The translations under genes were made by a program, and so were the position numbers. From contig CM037788.1 in NCBI GenBank assembly GCA_021229015.1, positions 56,231,525 through 56,295,524 on the forward strand: a DNA stretch of 64,000 nucleotides, given 5' to 3'. Under the pieces are notes generated by a model that had not been told where the DNA came from, did no database searches, and worked only from the letters and a program-made list of their open reading frames with translations. Shown one piece after another: positions 44,717-56,900 of the stretch (the first letter of the stretch is position 1; every line of letters starts with the position of its first letter). The DNA is from Solen grandis (taxonomy: Eukaryota; Mollusca; Bivalvia; Adapedonta; Solenidae).

Positions 44717-46270
44717 CTGGGCTGAACTTTTGAAGGGTCGAAAACTCATTATCACGCAAAATACTTGTGAACTACTTTCAGTAAGTAGATCTTCATGTAT
44801 GTAAATTGAGCTGCTGTTCTGTTTCCTGAATGGCACAGATATTTTATCTACAATTAAGATGGTAGTTTCCAGTGCAAAATAACTGTAAAAGAAAAATATG
44901 TTAAACAAATTAAATAAATTTGAAGCATTTATGATTATGATTAATTTGTGTATGTAACATGTTACACTAAATTGGATACTCTACTGAGCCGATGATACAA
45001 TTAATTTGCTGTGTCGATTTCAATATCCTACCTTTGGATGCATCCACATAAGAATGCAATTTATGCCGACATTCTAAAAGTATATTGAATATAACATAGG
45101 GAATTTAAAACACAATATCAACAAACTCATTGTAGTTTTGATTTTCGGCTTAAATAAGCATTTTTAAGGGGAAAAAACTTAAAAAATTAATTTAAGATAA
45201 GGTTTTCATTTTAATCATACTGATATCATTGGTGGTTTTGCATTGATTGTACAAAGATTGCCGAGGAAGTTTTTGGAATTGTTTCATCATTTCAAAAAAT
45301 TGGCAAAATTCTGTAAAACCAGGATAGATATCCATGGAAATGTTATACAATTTCTTAAATTAATGTTTTTATTGCATCATACTGAAATCTTTACATTGGC
45401 TTGGCATATATTTAATCTCTTGATAATGGACTACAATTGATGGTTTATTTAAACGCCTGCTTCACAAAATAAAGTAGGAACTATAAAGGAACCATGCAGG
45501 TTGTTCTGTCATATTCTGCCATTGTTGTGTTGCATCCTGTTTTGCAAAAAGTGCACTATCTTCTCATACTGTTGTATCAACATGGTATTTATCATCCTCC
45601 TTAAAGACCCATTATTCTTCCAAAAGCAGTGTATAATCTTCAAACAGAAAAGCAAAGTGTGTGCTACAGATTTGTTATGAGATGCGATCTGTACATACTT
45701 GTTGATGACAACGTTACTACAATGCATAAATAAGAAAGAATCTTTTACTTAAGATTAGCCAATTGTTTACAAGAATTAATAGTGTGCATATTCCACATAT
45801 CGTATTTTCTGGTGTTTTTCGTAGACGGTCCCTATGTCTCCCTAAACAAATCACAAGTGCATAAATTGATGATCTTTCAGGTAATCAAATTTTGATTTGT
45901 CAACGTTTTTTCAACTTCAAATTATTTCAGATTACAGACCGTTTTTGGAAACACTAGTCAATGCAAAATGAAAACAATGCAAGTATTTTGACATCCATCC
46001 AGATAACTAAATTATGATGTAATTGATCAACAATTTCAATGCTTTTAGCTGTTATTTTACATCAGAAATTTGCACATTATGTACCATTTGTGTTAGTCTA
46101 CAATATGTCAGTGTGATTTTATACTTTTTTTTTTCATGAAAATTGAAATATAAAGAAATATAATGGCCTTTAATGACAGCACTATTTTAGAATGTTATAT
46201 GATATAAAATCATCTTCCTCAGCATTTAAGCCGAGTTTTATGATTGACCTTCTACAACAATCTATGACAG

Positions 46271-46395
46271 AAACTGGCATCTGAGATGGCCATTCAGAGG
46301 AGGAGAGAGCTGTTGCGGAATGAATTCCAGCCTCCCAAGACGGAGAGCGACGATGATTCAGGGGATGACATTGCTAGTGAAGTGGACCTCACAAA
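46271..46395 (+). CDS. unrecognised gene: coding exon 5
   Basis: The acceptor ATCTATGACAG and donor ACAAA|GTAAGT give 125 bases, phase 0 in and phase 2 out. It encodes KLASEMAIQRRRELLRNEFQ then PPKTESDDDSGDDIASEVDL and TN (last codon shared). A basic helix is followed by an acidic Ser/Asp tract, the same alternation as in exons 2-3. This suggests an intrinsically disordered, phosphorylatable nuclear or cytosolic protein; that is inference only. Confidence 0.88.
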
Positions 46396-46544
46396 GTAAG
46401 TTGGATATATTCTGCTATTGCTGTAATATATAGCCAAGCTTTGAAATAATGCAGGCTTCACTTACATTGAGTACAGACGCAAGCATAGAAGCTGTTGTAA
46501 AATACATGTGATAATTGTTACAGGGGAGGAAACTGATGTTAGTC

Positions 46545-46650
46545 TAGTTGTTTGGTTAATGCAGTGCATGCCCTGTAAGTGAGGGGTCCAAGGTTGAAGC
46601 CCTGGACTGAATACATGGTCCTCATGCCGTGTGATGGTTACATAGCCATG
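46545..46650 (+). repeat. tRNA-like SINE head
   Basis: TCTAGTTGTTTGGTTAATGC and GTCCAAGGTTGAAGCCCTGG resemble A and B boxes at tRNA spacing; the body is not recognised. Confidence 0.45.
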
Positions 46651-47430
46651 ATGTCTTCTATATTAAACGTAGATTTCTTTTTCAATTTTGGTACATAATT
46701 ATGCTAATCACTAGAAGAATGCAAGCACTAGTTATTTAAGAATTATTTAACAATAATATATATATTTTTTTTAACAATTATTAGGGACTATATTTTAGAA
46801 TGATAGATATCAAATCTGAATGAGCATAACATAACTAGCCCAGACTTTATTGCAATGTTTTATAATAAGATAGAGTAAATGCATGTGTAGAACTTTCATG
46901 TATTCCATTTGGCTTTTTTTTTATCTTGTCTTTTGCATAGATATATTATCTTACATTATTTTTTATGGGAATTTACTCACCTTTTCAATATTTTGCATGT
47001 CCATGCATCTGTAGGTCATATTAAGGTCATCTTTTTAACTCCTAATTGATAATGTGATTTAATGTGATATGTGATTTTGAGTGACATGCGTTATGTGTTA
47101 CAAATCATGTGACACAAGTCATGTGATGAGTGTGATAGAGCATTAGGTATGCGGGCAGCGAGCTTCATGTTGCTGCTTGTCCATTGTTTGACTAGAAATG
47201 CTACGTGTTTCAAGGTGTGATTGATTCTGAAGCTGACATTGTTTACATTCATTATTGGCTCATCTCTAGTGTCTACCTTCTGCTAGGTGTGCTGATTAAT
47301 CAATTCCAAACAATAATTAAACACTATGGGACCACCTCCAGGAGATTGTAATGAGAACACCGGATTTTTTTTATTCTCTAATGAGGATGAAGTTACTATA
47401 ACCACTTAGCTCTTAATTTACAAACATTTT

Positions 47431-48200
47431 TAGCTCGACTTTTCGAAGAAAATGAGAGCTTATACTGTCACTCGGGCGTCGGCGTTGCAACACAAGGTTA
47501 AAGTTTTTTTCAAACATCAATAACTTAAATACTATCAAAGGTATTCCACCCAAACTTAAAATACTTATTCACCATCATCACTTCTACCTTACTTCTAAGG
47601 CCCACAACCCTGGCTACCCTATTTTTGGAGTTATGCCCCTTTCATACTTACAAAAGAGCCAAAATCAAGGTTAAAGTTTTTACAAAGTTGTATATCTTCA
47701 ATACTATCTAAGGTATTTGACTAAAACTTCAAGTACTTATTCACCACCACTACCTCTGCCTTACTAGCAAGGCCCATAACCCTGGCTGTACTACTTCTTG
47801 AATTATGCCCCTTTCATACTTAGAAAACAGCCGAAATCATGGTTAATTTTTTTACAAAGTTGTATATTTTCAATACTATCACAGGTATTCCACCATAACT
47901 TGGAATACTTATTTATTGTTTACCCACACTACCTCAACTTTACTGGCAGGGCCCATAATCCTATATGCAGTGTATTTTCAAATTTACCCTTTTATACTTA
48001 GATATTTTTTAGTTGGTGGATGATCGACCACATTCTCAAATTGATTCTGCATGCTAAATTTCACCAATTAAAAATGTCATATTTGTTTATTGGAGGTGAT
48101 AGAATAATTTCTACTATAACTAGAACATATCATCATTGATATGTACCATACTATTAAAATCCAAAAAGTCGAGCGCGCTGTCTTATGGACAGCTCTTGTT
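47431..48200 (+). mobile_element. Family C Helentron-like element, copy C3
   Basis: GCTCGACTTTT (47433-47443) is matched by AAAAGTCGAGC (48164-48174), followed by the hairpin GCTGTC-TTATG-GACAGC (48177-48193) and TCTTGTT. The inverted-repeat bases differ from those in C1 (TTGACTATTCAAA), but each copy's pair is complementary, so the ends co-vary. The interior has about three units with GGTTAAAGTTTTTACAAAG and AATACTATC. Confidence 0.78.
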
Positions 48201-48587
48201 AATACAGTCCCTGCAGTGTTTTTCTATCTGGTAATACTACCAGTACTCAATAATTAATCTTAGTCTGTTATTAATTAAAAGAAGAAGGAATTAATTGACT
48301 TTTCTTTAATGAAAGGGAGGTTTCTTTATTGAAATTAAGGGACAGTTGTTAATGAAAATAATGTTTTAGATTGGCATAATAAACTTTTGCTTCAGACTTG
48401 ATATTCAGAATCATCCAAATGCTTTATATTGCAAAGCAAATTCCAGTGCAAGTCAGTAAGAATTAAGATACGATCAAAATGCTTGTGGCAAACCCAAATC
48501 CTATACAGGTCTTCAAATGCTTTTAATAGACAGAGCAATCCATGTAAAGGCTTTGTATGTTTTATTCTATTTTTAGGTTTAAGAGAC

Positions 48588-48710
48588 CCTGAGCCATTAT
48601 CTCCCCTGAATGATTATCTCTTCTGAGCCATTATCTCCCCTGAATGATTATCTCTTCTGAGCCATTATCTCCCCTGAATGATTATCTCCTCTTAGCCATT
48701 ATCTCCCCAT
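48588..48710. repeat. 34-bp tandem repeat, 3-4 units
   Basis: Unit GAGCCATTATCTCCCCTGAA plus TGATTATCTCTTCT. Confidence 0.9.
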
Positions 48711-49337
48711 ATTTGAGCTAGGCATCATGGGTGGTATTTTAAAATTTGGATTTGAAGAGAAATTGTCTAGAGGATAATGTCAAAGAGTCTAGCTCTAAAT
48801 GTGTCCCTTATGAAAATAGTCAAATTGTCTTTACTTCAAGCTGATGTGGCTTATCAGTTTCTTTACTGGGGTGGTTTGTTTGGTTTAGATAAATTATGAA
48901 CTGATGTGAAGTGATGTGGGAAGTTTCCAGTGTTGTGCTATAGGTGTCACATAGGATGTATTGTATATATAAGCATGTTGACTCAGACTGCCAATAAGTT
49001 TGTTGTTATAGGAGTAGGACAGCAGCTGTAATGGTGTTGTGACATGAAATGGAATATTGATCTAGAATTAATTTATAAAAACATTTTCTAGCCTCTCATT
49101 TTAAATAGAAAAATATATTTTTCTACAACTTCATATTTTTACAAATATTCAAAAGTGACATTTACTACCGTTTCATTTCAAATAGAAAGATTTGAATATT
49201 TCAACCATTTCATATTTTTGCTGTGTTTTTAGATATTTCAAACCAAAAAGGCCCTTTTCCTTTTTAAATTTAATAAAATATGCTAATTATCTTTTTGTAT
49301 TTGCCATTTACACGACACGCATGCATTTTTATATTAG

Positions 49338-49482
49338 CTACATGGTACCAGTTGCCCCACCTACTTTTCTCACACAACACCAGCTCGACATAGATGAGGA
49401 GCTGGGAATCGTCAATGATAACACGTCCGACTCAGATCAGAGCCCGGAACGGGAACCAGAAATTGTAACATTCAGCGGGTTG
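49338..49482 (+). CDS. unrecognised gene: coding exon 6, last one seen
   Basis: With the acceptor TTTTTATATTAG (exon start 49338) the phase-2 exit of the previous exon is completed to Asn and the frame runs YMVPVAPPTFLTQHQLDIDE then ELGIVNDNTSDSDQSPEREP and EIVTFSG. The closer acceptor CACCAG (49383) would put TAG in frame, so it is rejected. Two donors are possible: GCGG|GTTGGT (end 49478) or GGTTG|GTATTG (end 49482). The acidic Ser/Glu character continues. No stop codon is reached, so more exons are expected to the right. Confidence 0.72.
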
Positions 49483-49514
49483 GTATTGCATGTCATCTTG
49501 TTATCATTAATCTG

Positions 49515-49620
49515 TTAACCCATTACCACCTGGAAGCTATTGTGGAATGACCTATATGACCAGTATAAAACCTGATCAGCCTGCAAATGACTCACAACAC
49601 AATACATAGGGGATATCTGT
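49515..49620 (+). repeat. degenerate family B-like repeat
   Basis: TTAACCCATTACCACCTGGA, CCTATATGACCAGTATAAAA and CTGATCAGCCTGCAAATGAC follow the order of family B, but with many changes. Confidence 0.5.
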
Positions 49621-50002
49621 TTTTGAGTTAATATGGAATATATCTCACCAAGAAGTGACACAATTTTGACATTTTAACAAGAGATATGCATTTGTGTAAA
49701 TGCTAAAATTGTATCACTTTGGGATGAAAAATATTCCATAGCCATTCAAAACAAACAAATTTTCTTTTTATTTTATGCTAACTGATGATGAAGAAGGAAC
49801 TATTTTGTATATTCAAGCCTGTTACACACAGATGAATCAATGTGAATGTTTGCCATTTAAAGAAAACAAAGGGAGGCAACCAGTAAATATTGGAATGCTA
49901 AATATACAGTGTATCTTCTGAGATCGACCGGCCAAAAAGTTAGGATTTTGGAAGTTTCCGGAATTCAGATCTTGCAAGTGTAAAACAACAGTGGTTTTTA
50001 TT

Positions 50003-51402
50003 AGCTCACATGAGCACAACGTGCTCAAGGTGAGCTTTTCTGATCGCCTTTTGTCCGGCGTCCTGCGTCCGTGCGTCCGTGCGTGCGTGCGTCCGTGCGT
50101 GCGTCCGGCGTCAACAATTGCTTCAAACAACATCTCCTCCTAAACGGCTTGGCCAATTTGAAAAATATTTTGCAGGAATGTTCCTTGGATGAAGCTCTAC
50201 TAAAGTTGTATAAATGGTTCTGGTCCATTGCATAATTAGGTCACAGGAGCTAAAAATAGATTTTAAAAATGCAAACTTTGAAAATCTTCTTCTATGAATC
50301 CATAAGGCCTAGAGCTTAGATATTTGGTATGTAGCATCATCTTATGGGCCACTACCAAGATTGTATAAATCATAGCCCTATGGTGATAAATGACCCCGCA
50401 CCAGGGGTCACTTGTTTTACATAGAGTTATATAGGAAAATCTTAAAAAATCTTCTTCCATTAATGCATAAGGCCTAGAGCTTAGATATTTGGTATGAAGC
50501 ATCATCTTATGGGCCACTACCAAGATTGTATAAATCATAGCCCTATGGTGATAAATGACCCCGCACCAGGGGTCACTTGTTTTACATAGAGTTATATAGG
50601 AAAATCTTAAAAAATCTTCTTCCATGAATGCATAAGGCCTAGAGCTTAGATATTTGGTATGAAGCATCATCTTATGGGCCACTACCAAGATTGTACAAAT
50701 CATAGCCCTATGGTGATAAATGACCCCGCCCCAGGGTCACTTGTTTTACATAGAGTTATATAGGAAAATCTTAAAAAATCTTCTTCCATGAATGCATAAG
50801 GCCTAGAGCTTAGATATTTGGTATGAAGCATCATCTTATGGGCCACTACCAAGATTGTACAAATCATAGCCCTATGGTGATAAATGACCCCGCACCAGGG
50901 GTCACTTGTTTTACACAGAGTTATATAGGAAAATCTTAAAAAATCTTCTTCTATGAATCCATAAGGCCTAGAGCTTAGATATTTGGTCTGTAGCATCATC
51001 TTATGGGCCACTACCAAGATTGTACAAATCATAGCCCAATGGTGGTAAATGACCCCACACCAGGGGTCACTTGTTTTACATAGAGTTAAATAGGAAAATC
51101 TTAAAAAATCTTCTTCTATGAATCAATAAGGCCTAGAGCTAAGAGTTTTGGTATGTAGTAGCATCTAATGGTTCATTACAAAGATTTTCAAAGTCTTGGC
51201 CCTACGGTGATAAATGACCATGCACCCAAGTCTTCTTTGAAACCATATGGCCCATTGCTTAGATATTTGGTGTGTAGTATTGTCAGGGGTAAAATGTTTT
51301 AGATTAAGTTATATCAGAATCCTTGTCTGTTTAAAAACCTTGACATCAGTTGAAGCAATGGTACTCAGGTGAGCGATTCAGGGCCATCATGGCCCTCTTG
51401 TT
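50003..51402 (+). mobile_element. Family A Helentron-like element, copy A5
   Basis: Left AGCTCACATGAGCACAACGT then GCTCAAGGTGAGC; CGTGCGTGCGTGCGTCCGTG microsatellite; right CTCAGGTGAGCGATTCAGGG then CCATCATGGCCCTCTTGTT. Its first 260 bases are nearly identical to copy A2. The middle has five very similar units of about 165 bp (CCCTATGGTGATAAATGACC, GCATAAGGCCTAGAGCTTAG), so the array was recently amplified. Open frames of 110-146 codons on the minus strand are products of this period. Confidence 0.85.
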
Positions 51403-52172
51403 GTAGTAAATAGAGCTTTTATTGTTTATGCATATTAGGGTTTTGTAACACTATACTTAATAAGTAAAAAAAAAAAGTAGTTCCAGTAGACCTATATTAC
51501 TCACAGTGTGATTGATATGGAGTTGTTCTTACTTATAGAACACAGTATTTCATCAGTTAGCATTAAGTTTAACACAATATTTCTATACTGTCAGAAAATA
51601 CAACATGTAAAACACAAGCTACATACGTATAGCTTTTGACTCAACTTTAAGGCTGGTGGGGTTTGTATATTGTTCTCCTTTGTACAACAAAGATGAACAA
51701 AAAGCACAGTAAATCTTGTTTAGAACATTGCTTGCAATCTGATCAGGTTTTACTGTGGTATGCCTTAATATTCACTAGCATGACAGAGTGGTAAAAGGGC
51801 TTAACTCTGGCAAGATTTACTTTCATGCCTAATTATGTCCCTTTAATTATAACAAACTTGAACTAAAATGCCACAAACTCTCACACTCACACAGTTGATT
51901 CTAATGTGTGCCAGTATTGATGGAACTGTATATTATGCCTGTTGTGTTTGCCATGTATGTAGTGGGCTGAGACAAGCATCTGATATGATTGAAGTGAATC
52001 TAAACTTGATCACATTCATGTAAAAAGTTGTGGATTTGTTTGCATTATACTGGTAAGAATTTTTGTGTAACAAATGTTTTTTTTTTAATTCTTTGTTTTT
52101 AATACCATTATGCTAAAAAATCACATTTTCTGAAGATTTTTTTTTATATATATTTTTTACTTCTTGTTTTTT
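51403..52172. other. no gene seen
   Basis: AT-rich spacer between two family A elements; presumably an intron of the second gene or intergenic DNA. Confidence 0.5.
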
Positions 52173-53508
52173 AGCTCACCTGAGCCAGAGGCTCAAGGTG
52201 AGCTATTGTGACCGGTCTTCGTCCGTCGTCCGTCCGTCCGTCGTCCGTCCGTCCGTCGTCCGTCCGTCCGTCGTCCGTCAACATTTTGCTTCAAACGACA
52301 TCTCCTCCTTAACCGCTTGGTCAATTTTGATAAAACTTTACAGGGATGTTCCTTGGGTGGTCCCCTTTCAAAGTTGTTCAAAGAATTGAATTTCATTTGG
52401 AATTCTGGTTGCCATGGCAACGGAAAGAAAAAACTTAAAATGTCTTCTTCTCCAAAACAACCAACTGAATTTCAAAATGTTTTGGCACAGATGTTCCTTT
52501 GGTAAGTGTCTACCAAGATTGTTCAAATTATTTGGATCCGTAAAAAAACATGGCCGCCAGGGGCGGGGCTTATTTGTCTTATATGTATATAGAGAAACCT
52601 TTAAACAACATCTCCTCTGAAACCACTGGACAGAATTTGATTAAAATTGGCAGGGATGATCCTTGGGTCAACCTTCACAAAAGTTGCTAAAATAAACTTG
52701 ATCCATGTAGAACTCTGGTTGCCATGGCACCAAAAAGGGAAAAAAAAAAAATTTAAAAATCATTTCAAAACTACGGCCAGATTTTAAAATAAATTGGTAC
52801 AGATGTTCCTTGGGTCAACCTCTACCAAAGTTGCTAAAATTATTCCGATCTGTAAAAAAACATGGCCGCCAGGGGCGGGGCTTATTTGCCTTATATGTAT
52901 ATAGAGAAACCTTTAAACAACATCTCCTCTGAAACCACTGGACAGAATTTGATTCAAATTGGCAGGGATGATCCTTGGGTCAACCTTCACAAAAGTTGCT
53001 AAAATAAACTTGATCCATGTAGAACTCTGGTTGCCATGGCAACAAAAAAACAAGAAAAAAAGAAAACTTTAAAAGTCATCTTCTTCAAAACTACTGGCCA
53101 GATTTTAAAATAAATTGGTACAGATATTCCTTGGGCCAACCTCTACCAAAGTTGCTAAAATTATTCTGATCCGTAAAAAAACATGGCCGCCAGGGGCGGG
53201 GCTTATTTGCCTTATATGTACATAGAGAAACCTTTAAACAACATCTCCTCTGAAACCACTGGACAGAATTTGATTAAACTTGGCAGGGATGATCCTTGGG
53301 TCAACCTTCACAAAAGCTGCTAAAATAAACTTGATCCATGTAGAACTCTGGTTGCCATGGCAACAAAAAGAAAAAAAATATGAAAACTTTAAAAATCATC
53401 TTCTTCAAAACTGCTGGCCAGATTTTAAAATAAATTGGTACAGATGTTCCTTGGGTCAACCTATTTATCTCAGGTGAGCGATTTAGGGCCATCATGGGCC
53501 TCTTGTTT
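52173..53508 (+). mobile_element. Family A Helentron-like element, copy A6
   Basis: Left AGCTCACCTGAGCCAGAGGC then TCAAGGTGAGCT; GTCCGTCCGTCGTCCGTCC array (52218-52280); right CTCAGGTGAGCGATTTAGGG and the hairpin region. The interior has three units of about 318 bp, each with CATGGCCGCCAGGGGCGGGG, GAAACCACTGGACAGAATTT and GGTTGCCATGGCAAC. Confidence 0.82.
52218..52278. repeat. GTCC/GTCCGTC microsatellite
   Basis: Perfect GTCCGTCGTCCGTCCGTCC-type array at the 5' side of A6, corresponding in place to GTCC stretches in A2, A4 and A5. Confidence 0.9.
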
Positions 53509-53717
53509 GTTCCCTCTTCCATCATTTAAAAGTAAAAAAAAGTAAACAAAACCCCCCAAAAAACAATAACTTTTTCAAAAGGAAGAAATGTTTTTCATTG
53601 TTAAAAAGGATAGTTTGAATAATTTATTTCAAAATAAATCAAAGCCATCAAACTTTAAAGGAACATTCACCAGCATGGGCAGTTGTGCACTTTGAAATTC
53701 ATCAAGTCATAGCAGAG

Positions 53718-53780
53718 TTACGGCCTCTGAACCCCCCCCCCCCCCCCCAAAAAAAAACAAAAAAACAAAAAAAACAACAT
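53718..53780. repeat. poly-C / poly-A low-complexity tract
   Basis: A run of about 17 C then A-rich sequence with AAAAACAAAAA units. Confidence 0.85.
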
Positions 53781-53901
53781 TAAACAAAACAGGGCCAAGT
53801 GGGGCATCTGTGTCCAGTTTCTAAAACATTTCTAGTTTTATATCTGAAGAACAACTAATGGTATGTTAATGAATCAATATAATGGTACCTCTAGGTTTTT
53901 T

Positions 53902-56900
53902 AGCTCACCTGAGCACAAAATGCTCAAGGTGAGCTATTGTGATTGCCCTGTGTCCGGCGTCCGTCGTCGTGCATCATCAACAATTTTCTTTAAACGACAT
54001 ATCCTCTGAAACCGCTGGACAGAATTTAATGAAACTTGGCAGGAATGTTCCTTGGGTGAGGCTCTACAAAAGTTGCTAAAATAAAGTTGATCCATGAAGA
54101 ACTCTGGTTCCCATGGCTACAAAAAGAAAAATAATTTGAAAACTTTAAAAATCATCTCCTTCAAAACTACTGGCCAGATTTCAAAATAAATTGGTACAGA
54201 TGTTCCTTGGGTCAACCTCTACCAAAGTTGCTAAAATTATTCCGATCCGTAAAAAAACATGGCCGCCAGGGGCGGGGCTTATTTGCCTTATATGTATTTA
54301 GAGAAACCTTTAAACAACATCATCTCTGAAACCACTGGACAGAATTTGATTAAACTTGGCAGGGATGATCCTTGGGTCAACCTTCACAAAAGTTGGTAAA
54401 ATAAACTTGATCCATGTAGAACTCTGGTTGCCATGGCAACAAAAAGAAAAAAAAAATGAAAACTTTAAAAATCATCTTCTTCAAAACTACTGGCCAGATT
54501 TTAAAATAAATTGGTACAGAGTTTCCTTTGGTCAACCTCTACCAAAGTTGCAAAAATTATTCCGATCCGTAAAAAACATGGCTGCCAGGGGCGGGGCTTA
54601 TTTGCCTTATATGTATATAGGGAAAACTTAAATCAACATTTCCTCTGAAACCACTGGACAGAATTTGATTCAAATTGGCAGGGATGATCCTTGGGTCAAC
54701 CTTCACAAAAGTTGCTAAAATAAACTTGATCCATGTAGAACTCTGGTTGCCATGGCAACAAAAAGAAAAAAAAAATGAAAACTTTAAAAATCATCTTCTT
54801 CAAAACTACTGGCCAGATTTTAAAATAAATGGTACAGATGTTCCTTGGGTCAACCTCTACCAAAGTTGCTAAAATTATTCCAATCCATTAAAAAACATGG
54901 CCGCCAGGGGCGGGGCTTAATTGCCTTATATGTATATAGGGAAAACTTTAATCAACATTTCCTCTGAAACCACTGGACAGAATTTGATTAAACTTGGCAG
55001 GAATGATCCTTGGATCAACCGTCACAAAAGTTCCTAAAATAAACTTGATCCATATAGAACTCTGGTTCCCATGGCTACAAAAAGAAAAATAATTTGAAAA
55101 CTTTAAAAATCATCTTCTTCAAAACTACTGGCCAGATTTTAAAATAAATTGGTACAGATGTTCCTTGGGTCAACCTCTACCAAAGTTGCTAAAATTATTC
55201 CGATCCATTAAAAAAACAATGCCGCCAGGGGCGGGGCTTATTTGCCTTATATGTGTATAGAGAAACCTTTAAACAACATCTCCTCTGAAACCACTGGACA
55301 GAATTTGATTAAACTTGGCAGGGATGATCCTTGGGTCAACCATCACAAAAGTTGGTAAAATAAACTTGATCCATGTAGAACTCTGGTTGCCATGGCAACA
55401 AAAAGAAAAAAAAATGAAAACTTTAAAAATTATCTTCTTCAAAACTACTGGCCAGATTTTAAAATAAATTAGTACAGAGTTTCCTTTGGTCAACCTCTAC
55501 CAAAGTTGCAAAAATTATTCCGATCCGTAAAATACATGGCTGCCAGGGGCGGGGCTTATTTGCCTTATATGTATATAGGGAAAACTTAAATCAACATTTC
55601 CTCTGAAACCACTGGACAGAATTTGATTAAACTTGGCAGGAATGATCCTTGGGTCAACCTTCACAAAAGTTGCTAAAATAAACTTGATCCATGTAGAACT
55701 CTGGTTGCCATGGCAACAAAAAGAAAGAAAAAAAATGAAAACTTAAAAATCATCTTCTTCAAAACTACTGGCAAGATTTTAAAATAAATTGGTACAGATG
55801 TTCCTTGGGTCAACCTCTACCAAAGTTGCTAAAATTATTCCGATCCATTAAAAAAACATGGCCGCCAGGGGCGGGGCTTATTTGCCTTATATGTATTTAG
55901 GGAAAACTTTAATCAACATTTCCTCTGAAACCACTGGACAGAATTTGATTAAACTTGGCAGGAATGATCCTTGGATCAACCGTCACAAAAGTTCCTAAAA
56001 TAAACTTGATCCATATAGAACTCTGGTTGCCATGGCAACAAAAAAGAAAAAAATGAAAACTTTAAAAATCATCTGCTTCAAAACTACTGGCCAGATTTTA
56101 AAATAAATTGATACAGATGTTCCTTGGGTCAACCTCTACCAAAGTTGCTAAAATTATTCCGATCCATTAAAAAAACATGGCCACCAGGGGCGGGGCTTAT
56201 TTGCCTTTTATGTATATTTGTGCATATCCATTCAGCTGACCAAAATTCCGAAAGACCGAGGTTCTGTGGTTGAAGCAAGATTCAAACATAGGACCTAAAT
56301 TTTCATTATAGGATTATAGAGCATTCAGATGAGACAAAAAACTGAAACTTACACAGTTTGCAGTTCTGCAGATTTTCTTTAGATATTTTGAGTCCTGACG
56401 TCATGTGATGTCACAGCATATTACTGATTTCTCTTTATTTGGGCAGTGATTTCGACATGATATCGGTTGTTCAGAATGATGAACAATTAACAACTTTGAC
56501 AGAAATGTATAAGTTTTTAAGCAATAGCATTTTCAGCATCCTATGACGTCACGTGATGTCAGCGCTAAAAATAGGAAACATTTTTGTTTGCGCTCTTCAG
56601 CCGCTATTTATTGTTGGATTTTCTTTAAATTTTCGCAGAATGTACATCTCAAGCCTTAGCTATGTACAAAGTTTGCAGTTCTGCAGATTTGCTTTAAATA
56701 TTTTGAGTCCTGACGTCATATGGTGTCTTGTTTTACATAGAGTTATGTATGAAAACCTTCAAAATTCTTCTTGTGAAAACCCATAAGGCCTGGAGCTTAG
56801 ATATTTGGTGTGTAGCCACATCTTATGGACCCTTACCAAGATTGTTAAAATAATAGCCCTGGGTCAAAATTAGGCCTGCCCCAGGGGACACTTATTTTAC

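Larger units (their letters stand above)
43687..46270 (+). other. intron of the second gene
   Basis: Holds an AT-rich block with repeated CAATATATTGC/CACAATAT motifs (43886-44380) and an S1 SINE (44450-44716). The remaining sequence, 44720-46270, shows nothing I can name. Confidence 0.6.
46396..49337 (+). other. intron of the second gene
   Basis: Contains a SINE head at about 46545-46650, family C copy C3 and a 34-bp tandem repeat (listed). Otherwise AT-rich, including repeated TCATGTGA/CATGTGAC words at 47050-47130. Confidence 0.65.

Noticed and set aside
50263..51032. Minus-strand frames of 110-146 codons
   Set aside because: They repeat once per 165-bp unit of family A copy A5 and have no gene features.
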